Source: Saccharomyces paradoxus (lineage: Eukaryota; Ascomycota; Saccharomycetes; Saccharomycetales; Saccharomycetaceae). From it: a DNA stretch of 64,000 nucleotides. This document shows positions 21,870 to 31,614 of this stretch, in pieces (positions within the stretch are counted from its first letter, which is position 1; every line of letters starts with the position of its first letter). A model generated the notes under the pieces. The model made no database searches. It saw only the letters and a program-made list of their open reading frames with translations, and had not been told where the DNA came from. Both the position numbers and the translations under genes were made by a program. The stretch covers positions 992,001-1,056,000 of the forward strand of contig NC_047501.1 in the NCBI RefSeq assembly GCF_002079055.1, written 5' to 3'.

Positions 21870-23429
21870 ATGTTTAGTAGATCTACGCTCTGCTTAAAGA
21901 CGTCCGCATCCTCCATTGGGAGACTGCAATTAAGATATTTCTCTCACCTCCCTATGACGGTGCCTATCAAGCTACCCAATGGGTTGGAATATGAGCAACC
22001 AACAGGGTTGTTCATTAACAACAAGTTCGTTCCTTCTAAACAGAACAAGACCTTCGAAGTCGTTAACCCTTCCACGGAAGAGGAAATATGTCACATTTAT
22101 GAAGGTAGAGAAGACGATGTGGAAGAGGCTGTACAAGCTGCTGACCGTGCCTTCTCCAATGGGTCTTGGAACGGTATCGACCCTATTAACAGGGGTAAGG
22201 CATTGTACAGGTTGGCCGAATTAATTGAACAAGATAAGGACGTCATTGCTTCTATCGAAACTTTGGATAACGGTAAGGCTATCTCCTCCTCAAGAGGTGA
22301 TGTTGAGCTAGTCATTAACTATTTGAAATCTTCCGCTGGCTTTGCTGATAAAATTGATGGTAGGATGGTTGATACTGGCAGAACGCATTTCTCATACACT
22401 AAAAGACAGCCCTTGGGTGTTTGTGGGCAAATAATCCCTTGGAATTTCCCACTATTGATGTGGGCCTGGAAAATTGCTCCTGCTTTGGTCACCGGTAACA
22501 CCGTCGTGTTGAAGACTGCCGAATCCACTCCATTGTCCGCTTTGTACGTATCTAAATACATTCCACAAGCGGGTATCCCTCCGGGTGTTATCAACATTGT
22601 GTCTGGGTTCGGTAAGATTGTGGGCGAGGCCATTACTAACCATCCAAAAATCAAGAAGGTTGCCTTCACAGGGTCCACGGCTACGGGTAGACACATTTAT
22701 CAATCCGCAGCCGCAGGCTTGAAAAAAGTGACGTTGGAATTGGGTGGTAAATCACCAAACATTGTCTTCGCGGACGCCGAATTGAAAAAAGCCGTGCAAA
22801 ACATCATCCTAGGTATCTACTATAATTCTGGTGAAGTTTGCTGTGCAGGTTCAAGAGTGTATGTGGAAGAATCTATTTACGACAAATTCATTGAAGAGTT
22901 TAAGGCCGCCTCTGAATCCATCAAGGTAGGCGACCCATTCGATGAATCAACTTTCCAAGGTGCGCAAACCTCTCAAATGCAACTAAACAAAATCTTGAAG
23001 TACGTTGACATTGGTAAGAGTGAAGGTGCCACTTTGATCACCGGTGGTGAAAGATTAGGTAGCAAGGGTTACTTCATTAAACCAACTGTTTTCGGTGACG
23101 TTAAGGAAGACATGAGAATCGTCAAGGAAGAAATCTTTGGCCCTGTTGTTACCGTTACCAAATTTAAATCTACGGACGAAGTCATTAACATGGCAAACGA
23201 TTCTGAATACGGGTTGGCTGCCGGTATTCACACCTCTAATATTAATACCGCTCTAAAAGTGGCTGATAGAGTTAATGCAGGTACCGTCTGGATAAACACT
23301 TATAACGATTTCCACCATGCAGTTCCTTTCGGTGGGTTCAATGCATCTGGTTTGGGCAGAGAGATGTCTGTTGACGCTTTACAAAACTATTTGCAAGTTA
23401 AAGCCGTCCGTGCCAAATTGGATGAGTAA
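21870..23429 (+). CDS. ALD4: Mitochondrial aldehyde dehydrogenase
   Basis: A 519-residue enzyme that matches yeast Ald4, the K+-activated mitochondrial dehydrogenase that oxidises acetaldehyde to acetate with NAD(P)+. Residues 1-24 are a basic, Ser-rich mitochondrial presequence. The nucleotide-binding GSTATGRHI motif is near residue 268. The general-base Glu lies in LELGGKSPN (about 290), and the catalytic Cys is in GEVCCAG (about 324). The tail ends in the usual PFGG(F) and QVKAV segments. Codon use is strongly biased, as for an abundant enzyme. ALD4 and GDH1 converge, with only 272 bases of AT-rich 3' sequence between them. Confidence 0.97.
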   Translation: MFSRSTLCLKTSASSIGRLQLRYFSHLPMTVPIKLPNGLEYEQPTGLFINNKFVPSKQNKTFEVVNPSTEEEICHIYEGREDDVEEAVQAADRAFSNGSWNGIDPINRGKALYRLAELIEQDKDVIASIETLDNGKAISSSRGDVELVINYLKSSAGFADKIDGRMVDTGRTHFSYTKRQPLGVCGQIIPWNFPLLMWAWKIAPALVTGNTVVLKTAESTPLSALYVSKYIPQAGIPPGVINIVSGFGKIVGEAITNHPKIKKVAFTGSTATGRHIYQSAAAGLKKVTLELGGKSPNIVFADAELKKAVQNIILGIYYNSGEVCCAGSRVYVEESIYDKFIEEFKAASESIKVGDPFDESTFQGAQTSQMQLNKILKYVDIGKSEGATLITGGERLGSKGYFIKPTVFGDVKEDMRIVKEEIFGPVVTVTKFKSTDEVINMANDSEYGLAAGIHTSNINTALKVADRVNAGTVWINTYNDFHHAVPFGGFNASGLGREMSVDALQNYLQVKAVRAKLDE

Positions 23430-23701
23430 GGTCATTCATTAATAAGTCCAGTGTCCACTTCATGCTTACATACATAAATTAAATATTCTGTCTCTTTGTT
23501 ACATTCCACATGTCATCACTTCAAATATATGTACTTTAAAAAACAAAACAAAATAAAATTATCTTCTAATTATTAGTTTTTTCTTAATTAATTAATTGCA
23601 TTACGATTCCGTTTTTATTTCTTTTATCTCATTATCTATCTAAATTATAAAAAAAAAAAGAACATTTCACATACTTTTTTCTTTTCTTTCTTTTAGACTA
23701 T

Positions 23702-25066
23702 TTAAAATACATCACCTTGGTCAAACATAGCATCAGAGACCTTAATGAAACTTGCAATGTTAGCACCCTTGACCAAGGATGGCAAAGCGTTGCCGTCCTT
23801 AGTGTACTTCTTGGCAGAGTCAATACATTCATTGAAACAGTTGATCATGATTCTCTTCAATTCTTGGTCAACTCTTTCACTAGTCCAAGTGATTCTTTGA
23901 GAGTTTTGTGCCATTTCCAAACCAGAAACTGCAACACCACCCAAGTTGGCAGCCTTTGGTGGACCGTACCACACAGCGTCCTTTGGTCCAGCAGCGGTGG
24001 AACGTGCAGTTTCGAAAACGGCAATAGCTTCTGGAGTGGAACCCATGTTGGAACCTTCAGCAACAAACTTCACACCTTGAGCAACAAAAGCCTTAGCTTC
24101 TTCACCGCTGACTTCATTTTGGGTGGCACATGGCAAGGCAATGTCGACCTTTTGGACGTGGGTCCATGGACGAGCACCTGCAATGTATTGAACTTTGTTT
24201 TCAGAGAAAGTAGAGTATTCACTGACGATTTGCTCCAAAGATTTGAAGTTAACCTTGGCGCTAGAAATATCAGCGATTTGTTCGGAAGTGATACCTGTTT
24301 CAGAGATGATACAACCCTTAGAGTCAGAAAGGGAAACGACAGTACCACCTAATTCAATGACTTTCAAAGCAGCGTATTGAGCAACGTTACCACTACCAGA
24401 GATGGTGACACGCTTACCTTCAAAAGATTCCTTACCGTTTGTGGCATAATCGATCATCGCTTGGGTGTAGTAAACCAAACCATAACCGGTGGCTTCTGGT
24501 CTGATCAAAGAACCACCCCAGTTCAAACCCTTACCGGTTAAGACACCTTCCCAGGAGTTCTTGTATGATCTGTAAGCACCGAATAAGTAACCGATTTCAC
24601 GACCACCAACACCGATATCACCAGCTGGCACGTCAGTGTCTTGACCAATGTGTCTGCTCAATTCTCTCATGAAAGCGTAACAAATTCTCCTGATTTCGTT
24701 ATTAGATCTTCCCTTCAAGTCCACACATAGACCACCTTTACCACCACCCATGTCCAGACCGGTCAAAGAGTTCTTGAAAATTTGTTCAAAACCCAAGAAT
24801 TTCAAAATAGACAAGTTGACGGAAGGATGGAAACGTAGACCACCTTTGTATGGACCCTTGGCGGAGTTGTATTGCACTCTGTAACCTTGGGCAACTTCTT
24901 GTTCGCCCTTGTCATTTTCCCAAGTGACTCTGAACTGTATGATTCTTTCTGGAACAGAAACAATTGGCAAAACCTTTCTGTATTTTGGGTGTTGTTCAAA
25001 AAGGGTAGAGTCTTCTAATGAGGAGACAACTTCTTCGTAAGCTTGTTGAAATTCTGGCTCAGACAT
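23702..25066 (-). CDS. GDH1: NADP+-dependent glutamate dehydrogenase
   Basis: A 454-residue enzyme that matches yeast Gdh1, which makes glutamate from ammonia and 2-oxoglutarate with NADPH in the cytosol. The start is the ATG at 25064-25066 ([10 protein letters not shown]); the frame runs 20 codons further but begins with TTG. The substrate-binding motif MGGGKGG, with the catalytic Lys, is near residues 105-111, and [14 protein letters not shown], with the catalytic Asp, is near 150-163. The nucleotide-binding SGSGNVAQY follows near 230-238. Codon bias is strong. The promoter to the right carries a Leu3 palindrome and a CCAAT box, both known inputs for GDH1. Confidence 0.97.
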   Translation of the reverse strand: MSEPEFQQAYEEVVSSLEDSTLFEQHPKYRKVLPIVSVPERIIQFRVTWENDKGEQEVAQGYRVQYNSAKGPYKGGLRFHPSVNLSILKFLGFEQIFKNSLTGLDMGGGKGGLCVDLKGRSNNEIRRICYAFMRELSRHIGQDTDVPAGDIGVGGREIGYLFGAYRSYKNSWEGVLTGKGLNWGGSLIRPEATGYGLVYYTQAMIDYATNGKESFEGKRVTISGSGNVAQYAALKVIELGGTVVSLSDSKGCIISETGITSEQIADISSAKVNFKSLEQIVSEYSTFSENKVQYIAGARPWTHVQKVDIALPCATQNEVSGEEAKAFVAQGVKFVAEGSNMGSTPEAIAVFETARSTAAGPKDAVWYGPPKAANLGGVAVSGLEMAQNSQRITWTSERVDQELKRIMINCFNECIDSAKKYTKDGNALPSLVKGANIASFIKVSDAMFDQGDVF

Positions 25067-25403
25067 TTCTTTTTTTTGGGTTTTCTTAGCTATTATACTA
25101 AAATAATGCGATGGTATATGTATCAAACAACTTTAAATGCCACCAACAAATATTTATGGAAAATTGAGAGAATGCATTGTGGGTAAACGCATTTGCAACT
25201 TTCGTATATTATATATATGAAAAACTGAAGAATTTCCCATTTCCTCTTACTTAGACTACCTGTGCTTTGCCTCTTGCAAGAAGCTGGCTTTTGCTGCTAC
25301 TTCTTACGCTTTCTTCTTCCGCAAATTTCCAGTGCTGATTTTCATCATGGTACCTGATGAAAAAGAAAACGGCGCAGCAGCTGATAACAGCTTCTCTCTG
25401 CTG

Positions 25404-25473
25404 ATTGGACGTGGGGACGTACTATTTCTTTTTTATTGCCCCACCGCACTAAAAATGCATGGGCCGGTTCCGG
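25404..25473. promoter_or_regulatory. GDH1 upstream elements: CCAAT box and Leu3 palindrome
   Basis: CCGGTTCCGG at 25464-25473 is an exact Leu3 site (CCGG-NN-CCGG) about 400 bases before the GDH1 ATG. ATTGG at 25404-25408 is CCAAT on the GDH1 strand, the Hap2/3/4/5 core. GATAA motifs for GATA factors also occur nearby (GATAAG near 25488 and 25524). Leu3 and Hap control of GDH1 is established in S. cerevisiae; the sites here are read from sequence only. Confidence 0.75.
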
Positions 25474-25529
25474 CGCCTTGGTCCTGCGATAAGAACGTCG
25501 AGGCCGTCCAATCGGATCGGTAGATAAGG

Positions 25530-27117
25530 TTATCCAGATCAGGCCCGTTTCTATGGAGTCATGGAACCTGCATAAGGGGAGCCTGATACACTAGAGAATA
25601 ATGACCTAAGTGATGGAAGCACCGTATTCTTTATGGAATCCGCTTATCTAGCCAATGGTAAACGATGCTCTCCCCACGTTATTTCTGTATCCATTTGGAT
25701 GGTGCTAACACGCGGAGTAGTGACCAGATCGACTCGAATGCATGGCTTTTCTAGGCCTCTTCATCGCAGCCCCATGAACCAGCGTCACTTTATACTGAAT
25801 GGACTTAGCAACATGGTTTGGTTCGGTTGGTATATTTTGCGCTTGCATATTCATCGCGGCCCGCTAGGGAAATTCAAGAGAAAGAATTAATACTGGACAA
25901 GACAATTATATAGTTTAGCCGCCTTTGGACTCAAAGAAGTTCATCTCCTTCTCGTCGTGAGCTTTAACGTATGTACTAATGTGTTACTGTATGCGGGTGT
26001 ACCCCTTTGGGAAGTCACGTGTGGAAATTGCCATTCTTGGCTAATTATGAAGGCATAAAGTACAGAACTAGTTGTAGTTTACGTATGGTTTATTGCATTT
26101 ACGTCATGTGACTGAGAGTCTAGTACTGCACTTTGAAATTCTAGATATTCGCGCCTCTTTGTAGCAGAAGTCCTGCCGGAGAAGCTTGTTTTTAATAGAG
26201 TAGAGAAGTAGGCTTTCTGGCTATTCTTGCTGCGGTTCTGTCATTAATGGTCATGCTACGCAAGCTTCAAACGCGAAATCGTTACCGCCTTGAGTCTCTC
26301 TTCACGTTCCTTGAATGCTCTAATTCAGCAGCTGTTACTTTAGATGACTACTGCATTATACAAAATCGCAAAGACTATCTTTAGCTGCAAGGAAAATCTG
26401 CCATGAAAGGATCAATACCGGAATAACTGTCACGTGAGTCTCACAGTAGATCAATCCCGTTGCTTCTTCATGGTTTTCGCGTCCAATTTGACATACTTAC
26501 GAAGAGGAGGTCAGCGATCTATAGAATGATTTTACTAACAAGCCATGAACCTCATCTTTCCTATTAAATACTCAAATAATGTGCTGTTTAGACATTAGCG
26601 GCATGTGCATGTCATTTAACTCTCCATGGCGCGTAAATTTTATAGCGAGAAAATTTGGGCCTGATTGGGGAAGGAAGTACTAGAAAAACCTTATCCTTCT
26701 TTACCTCCGAACAAATTCTCAAATATCTCGACGGGAATAAACAATGCAAGTAAAGGTTAAGATTGAGCTCATGATGATGAGTATCTCACTCTAGAATTAT
26801 AGAAACTTCAATCTAGGCCGTATACAATCTTCCTTTTGTCATTATATAATCGCGTATGCATAGGGGAAGGCGTTTTGGGACAAATAAAAGGGGCGGAATA
26901 ACAGATAGTTTTAAAGAGGAAATGGCAGAAGGTAATGTAAAACTATGGAGTTGACGGACGAAATATTCTTTTAGTTAATTTTTTTGACCCGTTGGGTCGC
27001 AAACAGAATTTCTAGGATTGTCGCTTTTGCACCTCCTGAAATGTTTACACTTCCTGATTAATAATGATGTGATACCTTTTAGTTGTGTAATGAAAGGTGA
27101 TCGCAAGTCTCGTGTCC
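25530..27117. other. Intergenic region upstream of GDH1
   Basis: About 1.6 kb without a convincing gene. The longest plus-strand frame (25633-25890, 85 codons) resembles nothing I know. CACGTG at 26017-26022 and CACGTGAG near 26432 are E-box-like. No LTR ends, tRNA boxes or tandem repeats were found. Confidence 0.4.
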
Positions 27118-27489
27118 ATGATGTTACCGGTAACTTACGCAGTTTTTCTATTCGCTTCTCTTTTTCTTCCTTCAAATATGAAGATAATGAGGATAGTCAT
27201 AGATATGACTGTTTGCCATCTTAGCTGGACAATACTATTGCACGATGATTTTTATCAGATAAAAGAAATACAGAAAAGTATCCCGAGCCGGGCTATCATT
27301 CCAACATTTCCTCAACCAACCGTGTTCAGAGGTTCGAGCAACAGGCGTTTTAAGAGCAGATGCATCAGTAGTACGCCAATCTTCAATCCTGCGATGCTAG
27401 GACAAAGTTTTTTTTTTGCTGTATCTCCATCAGCTAGAACGTATTTGTTGCAAATCTCAAAGACTACGAGGTTTCGGGTGCCAGATTGA
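27118..27489 (+). CDS. Doubtful 123-codon open frame, possibly the YOR376W counterpart
   Basis: An ATG-started frame of 123 codons between GDH1 and ATF1. S. cerevisiae has an uncharacterised frame, YOR376W, of about this size in this position; the match is by place and length from soft memory, not by sequence. The first third is hydrophobic and could span a membrane once or twice (LPVTYAVFLFASLFLP). The rest is basic with no known motif, and codon use is not biased. It may be a chance frame or a young gene. Confidence 0.25.
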   Translation: MMLPVTYAVFLFASLFLPSNMKIMRIVIDMTVCHLSWTILLHDDFYQIKEIQKSIPSRAIIPTFPQPTVFRGSSNRRFKSRCISSTPIFNPAMLGQSFFFAVSPSARTYLLQISKTTRFRVPD

Positions 27490-28316
27490 TGTTGTAGTCG
27501 TAAAGATAAACAATCTCAATTGACTGGAAAGCGAACCCGGAAGTGAACCACAGTGGTACTCAATTTTGGGAGCCTGTAACCAAAAACCAACGGTACATGC
27601 TTTCAAATTGTATATCTCAGTAGTAAGAGGTAACTTCGACTCTTGAACACAGATAGATAGAAATTTTGAGCACTTTTGCTACCTTCCGAAAGAACTCAAC
27701 AGTATTTTTCAAGATGCTTATCGTAAGGATTACTAGTTTGAGTCGCGATGCATTTTGGAAAAGGTGGCTTCAAAAGTGGCCAAGGCTATCCAAATAATGC
27801 CTTGATTATGAAATTTAAACAGGGTATAATCATTGATGCATGAAGCGGCAAGCTTACGTTCGAGCATTGTTCCTTGGCAGATAAAGCCAGAATCGGAGGC
27901 CAACTGAGGGCACGTGCAAATCGCGGAAATGTAAAGAAATAAGATTAGGGCTTATGAACTGGGCGGCAAAAAATTGTAACTTCATTCGTTTTCCTAGCAC
28001 TATTCCACTCTTAAGCGTCGATTAGGTGGAATATTTAACTGAGGTTTGATGCATTCATTGATCTTCGTATTTCCCAATGCACAGAACTACCGTCCGATTT
28101 GCCCACTGGTCTGCGATTTACGGTTTTTATTTTTTTGTCGCACATCATTTTTTAGGCTGGTATTGTCATCGCGTTGAGCGGACTCTGAATATGATCCTAT
28201 TGTTTTTTATAATTCTCTGGAAGCGTCTTTTTAAAGCCAACCCAACAAAAATTCGAGACAAAGTAAAAAAAAGTCAATCCATTAGTATCACAGACATAAT
28301 CAATTTATCAGCTCTA
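27490..28316. promoter_or_regulatory. ATF1 upstream region
   Basis: These 827 bases precede the chosen ATF1 start. CATTGTTCC at 27865-27873 resembles the Rox1 site (YYYATTGTTCTC, imperfect), which would fit oxygen repression of ATF1. GCACGTGC at about 27910-27917 is an E-box palindrome. The last 240 bases are open in frame with ATF1 from an ATG at 28077; see the ATF1 entry. Confidence 0.45.
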
Positions 28317-29894
28317 ATGAATGAACTTAATGAAAAACAGCAGGCCCCTGTTCAATATGAATGCCTGGAAAAGATGATACAGAATGGACACGCTCGGCGG
28401 ATGGGATCTGTTGAAGATCTGTATGTCGCTCTCAACAGACAAAACTTGTATCGAAACTTTTGCACATATGGAGAACTAAATGATTACTGTACTAGGGATC
28501 AGCTTACATTAGCTTTGAGGGAAATTTGCCTGAAAAACCCAACTCTTTTACACATCGTTTTACCAACAAGATGGCCTAATCATGGAGATTATTATCGCAG
28601 TTCTGAATACTATTCACAGCCACATCCAATACATGATTATATTTCAGTATTGCAAGAACTGAAACTAGATGGTGTAATTCTCAATGAACAACCTGAGTAC
28701 AGTGCAGTAATGAAGCAAATATTGGAAGAATTTAAGAATAGCAAAGGTTCTTATACTGCCAAAATTTTTAAACTTACTACCACTTTGTCCATTCCTTACT
28801 TTGGACCAACAGGTCCGAATTGGCGGCTAATTTGTCTTCCAGAAGAGCATACAGACAAGTGGAAAAAATTTATTTTTGTTTCTAATCACTGCATGTCTGA
28901 TGGCCGGTCTTCGATTCACTTTTTTCATGATTTAAGAGATGAATTAAATAATATTAAAACCCCACCAAAAAACTTAAATTACATTTTTCAGTACGAAGAG
29001 GACTATCGATTATTGAGAAAACTTCCAGAACCGATTGAAAAGGTGATAGACTTTAGGCCACCCTACTTGTTTATTCCGAAGTCCCTTCTTTCGGGTTTCA
29101 TCTATAATCATTTAAGGTTTTCTTCAAAAGGTGTTTGTATGAGAATGGATGATATGGAAAAATGCGATGATGTTGTTACCGAAATCATCAATATCTCACC
29201 ATCAGAACTTCAAGAGATTAAAGCGAAAATTAAATCAAATATCCAAGGTAAGTGTACTATCACTCCATTTTTACATGTTTGTTGGTTTGTATCTCTCCAT
29301 AAATGGGGTAAGTTTTTCAAGCCATTGAACTTCGAGTGGCTTACGGATATTTTTATTCCTGCAGATTGCCGCCCACAACTTCCAGAAGATGAGGAAATAA
29401 GACAGATGTACAGATATGGTGCTAACGTTGGATTTGTTGACTTCACCCCGTGGATAAGCGAATTCGACATGAATGATAGCAAAGAAAATTTTTGGCCACT
29501 TATCGAACATTATCATGAAGTTATCTCGGGCGCTTTAAGAGAAAAGAAGCACCTCCATGGCTTGGGGTTCAATATACAAGGCCTCGTCCAAAAATATGTG
29601 AATATTGATAAGGCAATGTGCGATCGTGCCATTGGAAAAAGGCGCGGGGGTACATTATTGAGTAATGTAGGTCTCTTTAACCAGTTAGAGGAACCCGATG
29701 CCAAATATTCTATAAGGGATTTGGCATTTGGCCAGTTTCAAGGATCATGGCACCAAGCATTTTCTTTGGGTGTTTGTTCGACCAATGTGAAGGGGATGAA
29801 TATCGTCGTTGCTTCAACGAAAAATGTTGTTGGTAGTCAAGAATCTTTGGAAGAGCTTTGTTCCATTTACAAAGCTCTCCTTTTAGGGCCTTAG
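28317..29894 (+). CDS. ATF1: Alcohol O-acetyltransferase
   Basis: A 525-residue enzyme that matches yeast Atf1, which transfers acetyl from acetyl-CoA to alcohols to give isoamyl and ethyl acetate, the fruity esters of fermentation. It binds lipid droplets and ER. The HxxxD active-site motif is seen in NHCMSDGRS (His191, Asp195). The start chosen (MNELNEKQQA) aligns with the S. cerevisiae start and keeps its 525-residue length. The frame stays open 80 codons further upstream to an ATG at 28077, with another at 28191; that extension would add two hydrophobic stretches. About 5% of residues differ from S. cerevisiae by memory, more than in most neighbours. Confidence 0.93.
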   Translation: MNELNEKQQAPVQYECLEKMIQNGHARRMGSVEDLYVALNRQNLYRNFCTYGELNDYCTRDQLTLALREICLKNPTLLHIVLPTRWPNHGDYYRSSEYYSQPHPIHDYISVLQELKLDGVILNEQPEYSAVMKQILEEFKNSKGSYTAKIFKLTTTLSIPYFGPTGPNWRLICLPEEHTDKWKKFIFVSNHCMSDGRSSIHFFHDLRDELNNIKTPPKNLNYIFQYEEDYRLLRKLPEPIEKVIDFRPPYLFIPKSLLSGFIYNHLRFSSKGVCMRMDDMEKCDDVVTEIINISPSELQEIKAKIKSNIQGKCTITPFLHVCWFVSLHKWGKFFKPLNFEWLTDIFIPADCRPQLPEDEEIRQMYRYGANVGFVDFTPWISEFDMNDSKENFWPLIEHYHEVISGALREKKHLHGLGFNIQGLVQKYVNIDKAMCDRAIGKRRGGTLLSNVGLFNQLEEPDAKYSIRDLAFGQFQGSWHQAFSLGVCSTNVKGMNIVVASTKNVVGSQESLEELCSIYKALLLGP

Positions 29895-30789
29895 ATCTCA
29901 CATGATGATGTTTGACGTGGTACGGTCCAACAGTATAGCTTTGTTGTGTATACAACCCCCTTTCACGTCATTATTCCCTAGGTATTGGGCGGCCAAGCTG
30001 GACCTATCGATTTTTCTTTATAAAATTGATTCGAAAATGAATGCGAAGTAAATAAATATACAGGATATTTACCGTGATAGATAACAGCCTAAAATATATT
30101 TTTCAAGATAGATATTAGTTGATTTGGTTAGCGGAATTCATCTTCTTCATACAAAGATATTCTCCAGGAAACCTTGATATAAGAAACTATTGGTCGATAT
30201 AGGTAGAAGAAAACAAGATGACAAATACTACATACTACATAGACAGACTAAAGAACAACGAAAATATCATCTTAGTGTCAATCTGGGCGTGTAGCCTTAA
30301 TTAAGAGGTAATGTTCTTGATGAACGTATTAGCTCAGCCGTTTGATTGTGGCATTGCTTGGCACTTGTCCCTGAAAAAGATCCGTTGGGAACTAGAATAC
30401 GCATTTTTCGGACTTCTTTCAAAAAAAGGCAACTTTTGGAGAGCGCCTACATCATTAAACCTATGGGGCCAATGCAGACGTGCAAACAAAAGGAGGTGTA
30501 AAAAAGCGGTTTTTTTTTTTATCCGAGATATTCTACGCTAAAGATATTAACAAATGGCACTGGTTTGATGTTGCTGGACTTTCCTCAGGCATAGAATTTT
30601 ATTTTCATCTTTTATCGCTTTGATATAATTGGTATCACACCTCAAGTAATCATGTCTTTTCTCTCTATTTGCATCTAGGATTTAAAACTGTTTCTTGTTA
30701 TACTATTTTATGCTTGTTATGGACGCGTTTCAAAGTTCATTTAGATAAGCTACCACTATGATTTGATCTTGATTCGGTACTCTAAGAGT

Positions 30790-30814
30790 CAGTGCTTCAG
30801 TGCTTCAGTGCTTC
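30790..30814. repeat. Three-copy 8-base tandem repeat
   Basis: Three perfect copies of CAGTGCTT followed by a partial fourth (C). Short repeats of this type arise by replication slippage and may vary between strains. Confidence 0.9.
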
Positions 30815-31284
30815 TTTACATCCTAGACGATTTGGAAGTCTTTGTGCACATATTGGTTAGTAAACTCGGAGGCATATAGACATCGATCTTACCCATGATA
30901 GGAGCATACTATCATAAAAAATTTACAGTACTCGTATAATTACGTGGTGGACTTTCAAGAGAATAGTATGGAAGCAGGCGGACGCTTAAAGAGAACACCA
31001 GAAAGTTGAAATCTTCATTGAATAGAAACTCCAATAATGTTTTCCACCTTTTCCTTCCAACTAAAATAGTCTTCACTAACGAAATCATCGAGCACCCACG
31101 CTCATTACGCTGAACGTGCAAATGTAACAGGGTGAAAACCTAAAATGTTGAATTGAACTAGCCAAAATAATGGCAATTGGAGCAAGCCTTCCATACGTGT
31201 TCTTTTGTTGCGGCTTATCTGACTAAGTAACCGCGCCAAGCGAGTTACTTACCACTTTGAGCCCAAAAAGGTGATGTGTAGTTA

Positions 31285-31342
31285 TTGCGGCTGTGGCGGC
31301 TATTGCGGTTGTCGCCACGCTTGTCGCCAGGGTTGTCGCTAC
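31285..31342. repeat. CGG-rich compound tandem repeat upstream of YOR378W
   Basis: Three imperfect 9-base copies (TTGCGGCTG-like, 31285-31311) run into three imperfect 12-base copies (GGTTGTCGCCAC-like, 31307-31342). It is a GC-rich island in AT-rich DNA, about 270-330 bases before the YOR378W ATG, and supplies several CGG half-sites. Confidence 0.8.
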
Positions 31343-31391
31343 GAATTTTTCAGCTCTTTTTTTAATGGGCCACTCTTTTCACGTGAAGCGC

Positions 31392-31493
31392 TCCGCGAAA
31401 TGTGCGGATATTGCGGAAACTCATAATGATGAGCTATCGGCAGGGATTGAAATAAACGAGATTTGGCAGCAGCTTTAAACCCCAGGGGAGGGG
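31392..31493. promoter_or_regulatory. YOR378W promoter sites: PDRE-like, CGG-N6-CGG, twin AGGGG
   Basis: TCCGCGAA (31392-31399) differs at one base from the Pdr1/Pdr3 element TCCGCGGA. A CGG-N6-CGG direct repeat follows at 31405-31416. Two adjacent AGGGG stress elements lie at 31484-31493, about 125 bases before the ATG. Together they suggest control by zinc-cluster and Msn2/4-type factors. Motifs are seen; binding is inferred. Confidence 0.5.
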
Positions 31494-31614
31494 TATATCT
31501 AGCCTGCGATAATTGCATTTGTGAACACCTACTTATAGCACACTCTTTGCCTGAAAAGAAAACAGGTTTTGTATATTTATCAATTGCTTAAACGTAAGCA
31601 ACATTAAAATCAGT

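Larger units (their letters stand above)
29895..31614. other. Intergenic region between ATF1 and YOR378W
   Basis: About 1.7 kb with no supported gene. It contains a three-copy 8-base repeat (30790-30814) and, in the last 400 bases, a CGG-rich repeat array and probable promoter sites for YOR378W. TGACTAA at 31220-31226 fits a Yap1-type site. Confidence 0.5.

Noticed and set aside
22319-22696. 125-codon antisense frame inside ALD4
   Set aside because: It is a shadow of a strongly codon-biased gene; biased codons often leave the reverse frame open. It has no independent support.
23717-24352. 211-codon frame opposite GDH1
   Set aside because: Long only because GDH1 codon bias suppresses reverse-strand stops; GDH1 itself is complete and recognised.
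25067-25126. 20-codon N-terminal extension of GDH1
   Set aside because: It starts with TTG and is absent from the known 454-residue enzyme.
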